Shown piece after piece: positions 38,142 to 46,906 of a stretch of DNA of 64,000 nucleotides. How positions within the stretch are numbered: the stretch's first letter is position 1; each line of letters opens with the position of its first letter. Below the pieces are notes generated by a model, which saw nothing but the letters and a program-made list of their open reading frames with translations, ran no database searches and was not told the origin of the DNA. Both the position numbers and the translations under genes were made by a program. Origin of the DNA: Billgrantia antri (GTDB lineage: Bacteria > Pseudomonadota > Gammaproteobacteria > Pseudomonadales > Halomonadaceae); contig NZ_JAHYCA010000003.1 in the NCBI RefSeq assembly GCF_019430905.1, positions 186,001 to 250,000 on the forward strand, in the 5' to 3' direction.

Positions 38142-38948
38142 TTATTCATATAGCATCCGTTTGACCTTGCCCTCGACTCTCTTAAGTATGCTTGGCCCTG
38201 CATTGCTCAAAAGCTCGCCCGACGCATTGAAATCGGAAATAAATCTTTTCTCCCATTCTGCGTTTCTACGGTTACTCTGCTTTTTTGTGACTGGTGCGCG
38301 GGGTATGTCAGCCGGATCGATCTCTATGCCCATAAATCTTGCTATATCATTTATCGCCTGGTCGAGATCATGACGAACATGATCAAAGTCCATCTCGATG
38401 TAGTTACAACCATTAGCCGCTAACGTATACCTCCATGAGGCATTGTTCAAAATGGTCTCACGAAGGCACTTGTCAATGTGAGCGAAATCATACTGCGGAT
38501 TGTCATTTACCGCTTTTTGGCCGGAAATCCATACTCCCGTTTGGCTAGCTATCGACAACGACACGGCTTGTTTCAGCAAATTTTTTCTCGACAAGAGAAT
38601 ATAATAGGCGTCTGGAAAGCAGTTGACCACATTATCGAAACCACCAAACAGCTTGATGTGTGGGTAATGAAGCTTTATCCCAAACACACCATTAGGTGAT
38701 GTCCTTCGCCGCTTTATTTCCGCCATGACCCCCTGCAAGTCATCTATGTCTAGTCGTATTTTCCATTCCGAAAGATTTGCAGGGTTCGCGTATTCCAATG
38801 GAAAACCAAACCTGTGCGTTTCATGGAGTGCATGCCCAAGCATATGGCTGCCAGACCTTCCCGTCGAGGCGATAACCAACACCTTGGAGGGACTTTGCAC
38901 TCTTGGAAAATCATGACTTTCTGAAAATTGTTCTTCATATAAATGCAT
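38142..38948 (-). CDS. Stf0-type sulfotransferase
   Basis: A 268-residue sulfotransferase. The PAPS 5'-phosphosulfate loop VIASTGRSGSHMLGHAL is at residues 25-41 and the 3'-phosphate segment YYILLSRKNLLKQAVSLSIA near residue 118. This matches the Stf0 family that sulfates trehalose in mycobacteria. The ATG at 38948 is preceded by GGAGG. It is AT-rich relative to its surroundings and ends in a basic coil, suggesting horizontal transfer. Its acceptor may be a surface glycan or osmolyte; unknown. Confidence 0.75.
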   Translation of the reverse strand: MHLYEEQFSESHDFPRVQSPSKVLVIASTGRSGSHMLGHALHETHRFGFPLEYANPANLSEWKIRLDIDDLQGVMAEIKRRRTSPNGVFGIKLHYPHIKLFGGFDNVVNCFPDAYYILLSRKNLLKQAVSLSIASQTGVWISGQKAVNDNPQYDFAHIDKCLRETILNNASWRYTLAANGCNYIEMDFDHVRHDLDQAINDIARFMGIEIDPADIPRAPVTKKQSNRRNAEWEKRFISDFNASGELLSNAGPSILKRVEGKVKRMLYE

Positions 38949-39047
38949 TGGATTACCTCCATATGCAAGACAGACAGCTGCCACCGCCCCAACCCGCAGT
39001 ATGGATGGTAATTCTCTTCTTACCTAGTGATCCCCATTAAATGAACA

Positions 39048-39067
39048 GGGGGCGCCGAAGCGCCCCC
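39048..39067 (-). terminator. Terminator of the Vap-like gene
   Basis: An 8-bp stem GGGGGCGC/GCGCCCCC whose minus-strand loop is the stable tetraloop TTCG, 32 bases after the stop at 39099. Confidence 0.75.
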
Positions 39068-39098
39068 GGATGTTACCAGCTGAAGCCCAAGTATCCGC

Positions 39099-39536
39099 TC
39101 AGCTCCAGCTACCCTTGCCTCCGCCGACGCCGGTGACGATGGAAACTGCCCCCGACTGGAAGTGGCCCAGCAGGTTGCTGTGGCTGTCGAAGAACAGGAT
39201 GCTCAGGTAGACCGGGGTGGCCTGGAACTCGAAGCTCACGGTATCGCGGTAGAGCCGGTCGAGGTCGTCGGTGTAGACGTGCCCGAAGAGGGCGCCGCCG
39301 CCCGGTGAAGAGGCGCCGCCGGCATGGCCGTCGAAAGTCTTGCCATCGGTGATATTCACCTGGAACTTCAGGTAGAAGATCATGCTGGCGACGCTGCCAT
39401 TGGCAGGATAGGCCTTCTGGGAGGCGGCCAGTGCCTGGGCGGCTTCGTCGATCTTCTCGGGCTCGAGCTTGCCATGCATGGCGACACGGAAGTCGTGGGC
39501 GATCAGCTGCTTGTCGATGGTTTGCGGAGCGTTCAT
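39099..39536 (-). CDS. VapA-like protein (Rhodococcus equi virulence-associated protein family)
   Basis: A 145-residue protein that matches the beta-barrel core of the R. equi Vap family (R_equi_Vir). Diagnostic segments are DGKTFDGHAGGASSPGGGAL, the T-D-D-L-D-R-L-Y turn and the C-terminal LLGHFQSGAVSIVTGVGGGK. No signal peptide is visible, unlike rhodococcal VapA, so it is presumably cytoplasmic or exported by another route. It is divergent from an FAD oxidoreductase, sharing a promoter region with direct repeats. VapA itself disturbs phagosome acidification; that role cannot be assumed here. The family is rarely reported in proteobacteria. Confidence 0.75.
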   Translation of the reverse strand: MNAPQTIDKQLIAHDFRVAMHGKLEPEKIDEAAQALAASQKAYPANGSVASMIFYLKFQVNITDGKTFDGHAGGASSPGGGALFGHVYTDDLDRLYRDTVSFEFQATPVYLSILFFDSHSNLLGHFQSGAVSIVTGVGGGKGSWS

Positions 39537-39632
39537 CGGTCGATACCTCGTGCGTTGTTCTGGAATTGGCGGTCGGAACCCGACCGGCTTACTGCCCTAA
39601 GCATTCCAGTTCAGATATCTCATACCGACCGC

Positions 39633-39701
39633 ATCACCTCGGTATCACCACGAGCGCCGGTATCAGCCCTGCCAAGCGCAACGGATCACTTCGGTATCAC
39701 C
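39633..39701. promoter_or_regulatory. Direct repeats of CGGTATCACC between the Vap-like and FAD genes
   Basis: ATCACCTCGGTATCACC at 39633-39649 and ATCACTTCGGTATCACC at 39685-39701 differ at one base, with a partial copy CGGTATCAGC at 39658. They sit in the 236-base divergent promoter region. They are candidate sites for the large HTH regulator encoded at 41438. Confidence 0.55.
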
Positions 39702-39772
39702 TCAGCTGAGCCTCTTGGATGCGACTTCCTCCTGGTGGATTCTTAGGAAAACAAAGACTGGGGGGCGTCACC

Positions 39773-41515
39773 ATGGACCATGCACCGCTACGGGTTGCCA
39801 TCATCGGCGGAGGGGTTTCCGGCCTGTCGCTGGCCTACTATCTGCAAAAACTCGGCTGCCAGAAGCTCGGCAGCGAGCCGACCCGGCAGATCGAGGTCAC
39901 GATCTTCGAGCGCAAGGCCACCCTGGGCGGCAACGCCGAGACGGTGTGGGTCGACCTGGGCATGCGGCGCCATCCAGGGAAGCCCGACTCGCCCTATCGT
40001 CGCTGGGCCGATCTGGGCGTCAATGACGTCAACCTGGCGACCTACCACCGCCTGCGCACGATCCTCGGCGAGATCGGCGAGCTGGAGCGCATGAAGCCGC
40101 TGGAGAATACCGAAAGCTATTTCAGCCGTGACGGAAGCATCGCCCTCACCGACGACAAGGAGCTGTTCCGCGGCGTCAGCGATCCGGCCCATGAGCTATC
40201 CAAGGTCGATGGAGGCCGGCTGGCACTGCTGATCCCAGTGGTCCACCAAAGTGCCATCGCCCTGGTGGAGAATCATCGCGTTACGCCGCGCTATACGGTG
40301 GACGATTTCTTCGACGCCTGCGTTGCCACACCCGCCGAGATGCTGGCCGCCGCGGCGGATCAGCTGCACGTCACCATCGACTGGCACGACCCCGAGCTGC
40401 CGGCCCGGCTGGAGCGCATCCGCCGCACCATCTACTATCCCCGCATCTCGGCCATGTACTTCGCCGACGATCGCGGCCCGGGTGGCATGCCGCTTCAGGC
40501 GCCCTTCGAGTACTACCGCATTCAGGAGGGCGGTTCGCCCCCGGATCGGCGCTACTTCGAGCACGGCGCCCAGCACTGGCTGGAGGCCCTGGCCGCCCAC
40601 ATTACCAACCCGAATACGCCGGGCGCCCGAGTCGAGATCCTGCGCGGCATCGAGGTCGAAGCGACGCTCACGACCCATGGCGTGAAGCTGAGCGAGCGCG
40701 CCCCCGGGGAGCGCCGCTGGGAGGCCGACCTGCTGATCATGGCCACCCACGCCGAAGATGCCCTGCCGCTGCTGACCTTCGGCGACGGCCTGAGCGAAAC
40801 CAAGCGGGAGCTGCAGCATATCCTCGGCAAGGTGCGCTACACCCGCAGCTTCAGCGTCTGCCACACCGCCGCCGCCCGACTGCCGCCCAATCGCAACCTG
40901 TGGCGCACCTACAATATCGAGGTGCGTAAACGCGAGGACACCTTCTTCCCCTACCGCATCGACTACGTGGCGAATCGCCACCAGAACGATGCCGAGAACC
41001 CCGCCTACAATCAGGCGGGCCTGCCGCAGTATTTCGTCTCCCTGGTGGACGATCTCAACCGCATTCCCCGCAGCGAGATGCTCGATCGGCAGTCCTCTCC
41101 CCTGGACGAACCGGTAGTGCTGGAGGCCAACGCCCCCGACGAAGCCGGCTACCGTGACCGACTGCCGCCGCTGGACCCCGCCCTGGAAGCCAAGGCCTGG
41201 ACCCTGTTCAAGCACAACGTGCTGGATGCCAACTGCCTAGAGGCGCAAGCGGAGATCGAGGGCTACAACCAGGCCACCGCCCGCAAGCGCCTCGATAGCC
41301 AGGAGGGGTGCCCGCTGCTGTTCGCCGGCGGCTGGACCCGCGGTGCCGGCCTGCAGGAGCAGTGCCTGGAGCAATCGGCGCATCTGGTCGAGCTGCTGCT
41401 GGGCACGGCGGAGCGCCGGGATGAGAAAGTCCTGCGGCTAGTGCCGAGTGCCGGCCAGGCGGGGCAGCGTCATCCGCAGGCCGACGGCTTCGCCTCGGTG
41501 CCAGCACGCTCGTAA
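39773..41515 (+). CDS. FAD-dependent oxidoreductase of the amine oxidase type
   Basis: A 580-residue flavoprotein. The FAD Rossmann motif VAIIGGGVSGLSLAYYL is at residues 8-24. A late FAD-contact segment, LLFAGGWTRGAGLQEQCLEQ, is near residue 525. The fold is that of NAD(P)-binding/amine oxidase enzymes (monoamine oxidase, desaturase-like). The substrate is unknown. A GGGGGG site precedes the ATG. The last 26 codons overlap the end of the convergent regulator gene by 78 bases, which is unusual in this window. It shares its promoter region with the Vap-like gene. Confidence 0.75.
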   Translation: MDHAPLRVAIIGGGVSGLSLAYYLQKLGCQKLGSEPTRQIEVTIFERKATLGGNAETVWVDLGMRRHPGKPDSPYRRWADLGVNDVNLATYHRLRTILGEIGELERMKPLENTESYFSRDGSIALTDDKELFRGVSDPAHELSKVDGGRLALLIPVVHQSAIALVENHRVTPRYTVDDFFDACVATPAEMLAAAADQLHVTIDWHDPELPARLERIRRTIYYPRISAMYFADDRGPGGMPLQAPFEYYRIQEGGSPPDRRYFEHGAQHWLEALAAHITNPNTPGARVEILRGIEVEATLTTHGVKLSERAPGERRWEADLLIMATHAEDALPLLTFGDGLSETKRELQHILGKVRYTRSFSVCHTAAARLPPNRNLWRTYNIEVRKREDTFFPYRIDYVANRHQNDAENPAYNQAGLPQYFVSLVDDLNRIPRSEMLDRQSSPLDEPVVLEANAPDEAGYRDRLPPLDPALEAKAWTLFKHNVLDANCLEAQAEIEGYNQATARKRLDSQEGCPLLFAGGWTRGAGLQEQCLEQSAHLVELLLGTAERRDEKVLRLVPSAGQAGQRHPQADGFASVPARS

Positions 41516-44500
41516 GGCTTCCAGGGCGTGCGCCTCGCCGCCCTTCTCGCCCTCCGCTTGGCCGTTCTCCAGCCAATCGGCATGGGCCTCGATCAGGGCG
41601 CGGTGATGCTCACCCCAGGCACAGGGCTCCGCCCCCATCAGTTGGGTCAGGCGCCGGGCGTAGTGGCGGGCCGCCTCGGGGCGCCGGTCGAGCAGGCTGA
41701 CCTCAGCCGCCGCGATCAGGAAGCGATAGCCGTTGTGCCCCACGCAGCCGGCGTCCAGCAGCGCTTCGCCCTGTTGTAGCGTCGCCAGGCGAGCCTCGGC
41801 ATCCTCTGCCAGCAGCGCCCGGGTGCCCAGCACCCAGGGGCCGATAAAGGCCTGCATCCCATGCTGCTCCACCAGTTGCCAGGCGCGCTCGATGCTGGCT
41901 CGGGCTTCTGCCAGCTGCCCGGTGATCAGCTCGACCCGGGCCCGGCTCTCCAGTAGAAAGGCTTCGAAGCGCCATGAGCCCAGGCCGCGCGCAACCTCCA
42001 GCGCCTGGGTGACCTGCTCGTCCGCCGCATAAGGCTCGCCCTGGGAGAGCAGAATCCACCCCGCCGTGAGCCGCGCCACCACCTCGGCACGCCGATTGCC
42101 GACCCGCTTGCCCAGCTCGGCGGCATCGAAACAGTCGGCCAGCGCCGCCTCGGTCTGGTTGGCATAGATGCGGGCGGTACCCAGCATGAACAGGTTGGAG
42201 GCCTCCAGATCGGCGTGACCATGGGTTCGGCACAGCGTGACGCAGTGATCGAACAGCTCGAGGGTGCTGCGCATCTGCCCCTGAGCATAGTGGGCATCGC
42301 CCAGCCCGCTCAGGGCCTGGATCTCGGTGCGCACGTCGCCGCCACGGCGGGCCTGCTCCAGGGCGCGGGTGTGATAGGCGCGGCTGGTGGCAAAGTCGCC
42401 CCGGGGGAAATAGAGATTGCCCTTGAGATAGAGCGCCTCGGCCAGGGGCAAGGGATCCTCCAGCGCCTCGGCCAGGGGCAGCAGGCCGTCGAGTATCGCC
42501 TCCTCCGCCTCCAGGGCATCGAGCATGTTCAACACCCGGGCCAGCCACAGGTCGGCCGTGATGCGCTGCCGCTCCTCCCGGGCGAAGGCACGCGCCGCCT
42601 CGAAGTGTTCCCGCGCCGCCTGGATCTGCCCGGTGGCCATCGCCACCTGGCCCTGCAGCAGCATCAGTCGGTACTCATCCTTGGGCGCGTAGTCGATTGC
42701 GCGGCAATCCCTCAGCAGCGCCATGGCTTCTTCATGCCGATAGCGGGCCATTTCCGCCGCCACCGCCTGCAGGAAGGCATTCGGCGCCTCCAGCGAACGC
42801 GCCCGGTGCAGGTGGCGCGCCCGTAAGCCCGGCTCCGCCTCGCCGTAGAGCGCGGCCAGGCGCAGGTGCAGGCGGTCGCGCTGGATCTTGGGAATCCCCT
42901 CGTAGATACCTTGCAGAATCAAGTCGTGCACGAAGCGGTAGCTGCCCTCTTCCAGCGGGCGAACCAGGCTGTAGCGCTGGGGCAGCTCGGGCTGATAATC
43001 GGCCTGCCCCAGCACCTCCTGCAGCGAGGCCAGGGAGAAGCGCTGCCCCATCACCGCGGCGATGCACATGGCCCGACGATCTAGATCGGTGAGCTGATCC
43101 AGCTTGCTCTGTACCAGATTGGCGAGGCTGGCCGGCAGGCTGCGCTGGGGATGAAACAGCAACAGTTGGGTAAGAAACAGCGGATTGCCCTGGGCCTGAC
43201 TGACGCAGCGGGCGGCGTGCTCGGCGGGCACCGTACCGTAGCTGGCGACCAGGGCCTCGGCCTCCTGCGGGCGCAGCGGCGGCAGCTCGATCAGCGTGAG
43301 CGGCAGCTCCGGCAGCTGCGGGCGCAGGCGACTCTCCAGCGGGTCCTGCTCCAGGCGCGAAGTGAACAGCCAGATCACCGGAGCTTCCTGGGTGCCCTGC
43401 AGCAGCCCGGTGAGGGTGGCCAGCAGCGCCTCGTCCGCCCAGTGAAGATCCTCCACCACCACCAGCTGCGGGCGATGAATGGAGCGCGCCAGGAGCAGGT
43501 CGCGCAGTGCCAGCACCAGGCGCTGGCTGCGGGTAGCCGGGGTCATGGCGGCATAGAGCGACTGCGCCTCCTCAGGCTGAGGCAAGCCCAGCAGCGGACG
43601 CAGCAGCATGGCGTGATCCATGGGCAGGCGCAGCGCCGAGAGACGGGCCAGCAGGAAAGCCTCGTCCAGAATTTCCGCTTTCGCCTCGGCGGAGGGTTGC
43701 AGCAGCGAACGCGCAAGCTGCATCAGCGGGCCTTCATCGGCGCGGGTACCGAAGTCCAGCACCTCGGCCTGATGATGATCGGCATGGGCCGCGGCCATCT
43801 CGGCAAACTCGGCGCTCAGGCGCGTCTTGCCGATGCCGGCCACCCCGCGGATATAGATCAGATGACCGGCCTGGTAGGCCTGGGTGCTCTCCAGAATGGC
43901 TTGCAGCTGGCCCAACTGCACCCGGCGCCCCACCAGCTCGAAGCGAGCGTCATGAGCCTCGTCGCGTGGATGGCGATAGCGCAGCCACTCCCCGCCTTCA
44001 TCTTCGAAGACGAAACGCTCCGCCAACTGCACCGCCACCCCACGCTCGACCCAGACGCCGCTCTGCCCGGCCGACATGGAAAGCGGCGCAGCCGTGGGCC
44101 AATGGCCGGCCTGAAGATAAACGCCACGCGCCACCCCTTGCTCCACCAAGGTGGCAGCACACAACAGGCCGCGCTGGGCATCGCTGCGGTAAGCGCGGGG
44201 CAGCCCGAACAGCGCCGTTCCCCCTTCCTCCAGGCTGCCGCCAAAATGCTGCACCCAGCTCGCCAGCGCCGACGGATCGGCCGCCACGGCGTGGAGTTGG
44301 ATCAGTACACGGGCACTCTCCATCTCCTCGATATCGGCAGCGACAACGGCAGCCTCCTCAGCCTCCGCTGACAACTCCTCGACCTCGACCTCGTAGATCT
44401 CAGCCAGATGGCGCGCGGTACGATACAGCACCGCCTTGCCACTCTCCGCCCGCTTGATGGAAGCGATGGAGACACACAAGCGCCGATCAAAGCAGTACTC

Positions 44501-44656
44501 GGCCAGCGCCTCCTGACTCAGGCCCAGCCGCTTGCGATGCTGCTTCAAGCGCTCACGATCCAGCCGCAAGCGCCCGTCTTGGGGGATGATCACTGGTGGG
44601 GTCCTTTGCCGCTTAGGTGGGGCATGAGAGGGATGGTTGGCTAACGCTTGTAACAT
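41438..44656 (-). CDS. Large XRE-HTH / ATPase / TPR regulator
   Basis: A protein of about 1072 residues. An XRE-type helix-turn-helix lies at about 35-95 (GLSQEALAEYCFDRRLCVSI). Residues 115-215 look like a degenerate nucleotide-cyclase-like domain. An STAND/AAA ATPase follows, with Walker A RGVAGIGKTRLS near 272-282 and Walker B LVVVEDLHWAD. The C-terminal half is TPR-like helices (ALYLKGNLYFPRGDFATSRA). Such proteins integrate a signal through ATP-dependent oligomerisation. The ATG at 44656 lacks a clear ribosome-binding site and a GTG near 44593 is possible. It is convergent with the FAD gene and is a likely regulator of it. Confidence 0.75.
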   Translation of the reverse strand: MLQALANHPSHAPPKRQRTPPVIIPQDGRLRLDRERLKQHRKRLGLSQEALAEYCFDRRLCVSIASIKRAESGKAVLYRTARHLAEIYEVEVEELSAEAEEAAVVAADIEEMESARVLIQLHAVAADPSALASWVQHFGGSLEEGGTALFGLPRAYRSDAQRGLLCAATLVEQGVARGVYLQAGHWPTAAPLSMSAGQSGVWVERGVAVQLAERFVFEDEGGEWLRYRHPRDEAHDARFELVGRRVQLGQLQAILESTQAYQAGHLIYIRGVAGIGKTRLSAEFAEMAAAHADHHQAEVLDFGTRADEGPLMQLARSLLQPSAEAKAEILDEAFLLARLSALRLPMDHAMLLRPLLGLPQPEEAQSLYAAMTPATRSQRLVLALRDLLLARSIHRPQLVVVEDLHWADEALLATLTGLLQGTQEAPVIWLFTSRLEQDPLESRLRPQLPELPLTLIELPPLRPQEAEALVASYGTVPAEHAARCVSQAQGNPLFLTQLLLFHPQRSLPASLANLVQSKLDQLTDLDRRAMCIAAVMGQRFSLASLQEVLGQADYQPELPQRYSLVRPLEEGSYRFVHDLILQGIYEGIPKIQRDRLHLRLAALYGEAEPGLRARHLHRARSLEAPNAFLQAVAAEMARYRHEEAMALLRDCRAIDYAPKDEYRLMLLQGQVAMATGQIQAAREHFEAARAFAREERQRITADLWLARVLNMLDALEAEEAILDGLLPLAEALEDPLPLAEALYLKGNLYFPRGDFATSRAYHTRALEQARRGGDVRTEIQALSGLGDAHYAQGQMRSTLELFDHCVTLCRTHGHADLEASNLFMLGTARIYANQTEAALADCFDAAELGKRVGNRRAEVVARLTAGWILLSQGEPYAADEQVTQALEVARGLGSWRFEAFLLESRARVELITGQLAEARASIERAWQLVEQHGMQAFIGPWVLGTRALLAEDAEARLATLQQGEALLDAGCVGHNGYRFLIAAAEVSLLDRRPEAARHYARRLTQLMGAEPCAWGEHHRALIEAHADWLENGQAEGEKGGEAHALEALRACWHRGEAVGLRMTLPRLAGTRH

Positions 44657-44686
44657 CAACTTTCATGATTACTCACCATGAGTGCC

Positions 44687-44751
44687 AAATAACCCCGACT
44701 TCAGTGACTCGGCGCGTAAGCGACTGGGTCCGCTGGAAGGCACTGTTAAAA
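44687..44751 (-). other. attC-like site 0 (end of cassette E)
   Basis: On the minus strand the site runs from TTTTAAC (44745-44751 complement) to GTTATTT (44687-44693 complement). The upstream gene's TAA stop lies inside the first box, as in attC4. Inner arms CCTTCCAGCGGAC and CTTCAGTGACT-like sequence pair imperfectly. It is the weakest of the boundary sites apart from attC5, and is called partly because it sits exactly where the cassette should end. Confidence 0.4.
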
Positions 44752-45822
44752 ATCCACACGATCAATTAACACCTTTCTGTGCCATTGCGCCAAATATATT
44801 GAACCATAAGTCTCATACGACTCAAAATTCAAAGCCACATCAGCAGTCAAAGATTCTTTGTAAATGTCACTCAATTTCAAAAGATCTTTCAAGTTATTTT
44901 CATCTAGCTCGATACTATCCTTGAAATGATTGTAAATATGATGAAACCTATCTATGGGATCAGGGTGTGTGCTAGGTCCTCCCATAGAGGGCATTATTTG
45001 ATCTTTCACCCCTCGATATATGTGCAAGTACACGAAAAAGAACAAAGCACTATTTACCATATCGGCTTTCATATCTGGTGTGTAAATTGGCCTTTCTATT
45101 GCATCTAAATCGGCATCAAGCTCGTTTTTCTGTGAGTAAGAAAAAAATTTATGTGTTTTACCACTCAATTCCTGAGCAGATAGATATGCGCCGTCAATCA
45201 ATTTCGAATCATTAAGATGACCCAAAAAGTGATGCGAAAACTCATGCCCTATCACGAACTCCAATTGTCGGTCAGTATGGTGCTGTACGCTATTATGGAC
45301 TTCTGCTGGAATTTCGCCTCTAGGATCAAGATCGAAATCAAGCGCCTCTCTCTGGAGCATTGTTCTAATCGCAATCTTCATTGCAGCACTTCTTACATCT
45401 TGATGAACATCTACATCGCCATGATCCAAAATCGCCAGGTTCATAAAATATAAAAAATACCTTAACGACTCCGATATTGCAATCACATTACCAAATCTTG
45501 TTTTTTCGATAAGGCCGTTGGGTTTATCGCAAAATACAAAACCTGCTGCCAAACTCTTTGCTTCCGTAAAATCTTCATCAACCAGACACTTAATATAGTT
45601 TTCAAACGGCCTGGTATTAAAATAATCACTGAAACACCACCCATCTCCAGCATTGAGCATTCTCCGTCTAAATACACGATATATTCTCGTATGCTCGGTA
45701 GCGGCGTCAGCTCTAACCTTCAACAAGTAATCACTAGCAGACGAGACATTAAATATACGCTCAATCTCCTCATTTGAGCATAGCGTCATATAGAATGCCT
45801 TCGCTATTGCTTCTTGCTCCAT
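44746..45822 (-). CDS. HExxH zinc metallopeptidase of unknown family (cassette E, second gene)
   Basis: A 358-residue soluble protein. The zinc motif H193-E-F-S-H197 is followed by H198 and, 37 residues on, by N-E-L-D-A-D, the E-x-x-A-D third-ligand pattern of M48/M78-type gluzincins. No transmembrane segment or signal is seen, so it should act in the cytoplasm, perhaps at the membrane through its partner. The ATG at 45822 follows AAAGGGG; an ATG at 45849 directly abutting the upstream stop is possible. It forms a two-gene unit with 45850-46803. Its TAA stop is part of the attC box. The substrate is unknown. It could be a regulated protease in a stress or defence module. Confidence 0.65.
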   Translation of the reverse strand: MEQEAIAKAFYMTLCSNEEIERIFNVSSASDYLLKVRADAATEHTRIYRVFRRRMLNAGDGWCFSDYFNTRPFENYIKCLVDEDFTEAKSLAAGFVFCDKPNGLIEKTRFGNVIAISESLRYFLYFMNLAILDHGDVDVHQDVRSAAMKIAIRTMLQREALDFDLDPRGEIPAEVHNSVQHHTDRQLEFVIGHEFSHHFLGHLNDSKLIDGAYLSAQELSGKTHKFFSYSQKNELDADLDAIERPIYTPDMKADMVNSALFFFVYLHIYRGVKDQIMPSMGGPSTHPDPIDRFHHIYNHFKDSIELDENNLKDLLKLSDIYKESLTADVALNFESYETYGSIYLAQWHRKVLIDRVDF

Positions 45823-45849
45823 GTTGCAATCCCCTTTGCTATCCAGCAT

Positions 45850-46803
45850 CTAGTGCCGCAGTCCCATAATACTCGATGGCTTGTATACACTACAGAATGT
45901 TTCGATTCCCATTTTTATGAGCAATGCTGTAAGGTACACAGCTATTGCATAAACACCTATGCTGAGCCCGGATAATGCGCTCACGACAGAGGCGGTGATG
46001 TACTTCTTGTCGAGGACAGCCTGCATTCCGTTAGTGAACCACATCTTGTAGACTTCGCTATTTTTATCGCAGAAGGACCTCCATATAACGGCCTGAAATG
46101 CTGAAAGCACACCCTTCCCTAGCTTCTTACGCTCTTCGAAGGCAGCAGGCGAAGGAAGCTTCTTCTTTTCCTCGTAGGTAAGCAGGCCCTGTGACTCCTT
46201 GTGGACGTCATTGACGAACTCGAGCGCGCCCTCAGGAACCGAAGCGCCCAGAAGCTCCAATATGTCATCCTCGTGCTTCGAGTATATGAGCTTTCCCGCC
46301 TCATCCTGGATCTTATCAATATCCAGCTGCTCCGAGGCGCCCGGTGACAGACTAGCCAGCAACGCTTCCTCATCGAAGCGCTTGGCCAACGCCAGCCGGT
46401 ACTCCGACTGCCGCTCAGGGGAGATAATGTTCTTCTCGCGCTCAAATGCCTCAAGTATGTATGGACGAGCGGATGCTAGATCCTTCTTTCGCAGATAGCA
46501 GATGGCTAGCAGCGTCGTAGCTTCTAGATAAAGCCGTGTGCGCCTCGAGACCTTCTGCCGTATGCCTATGAAGCCCGTGATGGCAGTGCTGAGGTTGCCC
46601 GACTCCATAGCCACCTCAAAGAGCTGATTCTTAGCTTTCATAAGGCGCGTCTCGTGCCCGGTGGGGCGAAGGACTTTTTGGATCTGGAGGGTGACCGACT
46701 TCGCCTTCTCGTAATCCCGCGCATCCGCGGCGGACCGCAGCATGGGTTCCAAAACGGCCAGCTGCGCGCGTTGCTCGTCACTTAATCTGTCATTTTTCGC
46801 CAT
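45850..46803 (-). CDS. Helical-repeat protein with C-terminal membrane anchor (cassette E, first gene)
   Basis: A 317-residue protein. Residues 1-130 are helical and TPR-like (DARDYEKAKSVTLQIQKVL, LLAICYLRKKDLASARPYIL). The middle is charged and probably coiled. Residues 260-295 are hydrophobic (ASVVSALSGLSIGVYAIAVY then LTALLIKMGIE), suggesting one hairpin or one membrane helix. It starts 19 bases from the attC1 box. The metallopeptidase gene begins immediately after its stop. No family recognised; likely a membrane scaffold or sensor that positions the peptidase. Confidence 0.6.
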   Translation of the reverse strand: MAKNDRLSDEQRAQLAVLEPMLRSAADARDYEKAKSVTLQIQKVLRPTGHETRLMKAKNQLFEVAMESGNLSTAITGFIGIRQKVSRRTRLYLEATTLLAICYLRKKDLASARPYILEAFEREKNIISPERQSEYRLALAKRFDEEALLASLSPGASEQLDIDKIQDEAGKLIYSKHEDDILELLGASVPEGALEFVNDVHKESQGLLTYEEKKKLPSPAAFEERKKLGKGVLSAFQAVIWRSFCDKNSEVYKMWFTNGMQAVLDKKYITASVVSALSGLSIGVYAIAVYLTALLIKMGIETFCSVYKPSSIMGLRH

Positions 46804-46821
46804 CGCTGTACCTATCTACAT

Positions 46822-46906
46822 GCCTAACACGAAAGCTGAGCGCACCGCTAACGGGCATGAAACGGCGCGCACGCTTACCGGCGTCGCTTCAAGCGCCTTG
46901 TTGGGC
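46822..46906 (-). other. attC site 1 (end of cassette D)
   Basis: On the minus strand GCCCAAC (46900-46906) and GTTAGGC (46822-46828) are canonical RYYYAAC and GTTRRRY boxes. Inside them GCTTGAAGCG faces GCTGAGCG, pairing except for two unpaired bases, the extrahelical bases typical of attC. The 85-base length is normal. The cassette D stop codon lies within it. Confidence 0.85.
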
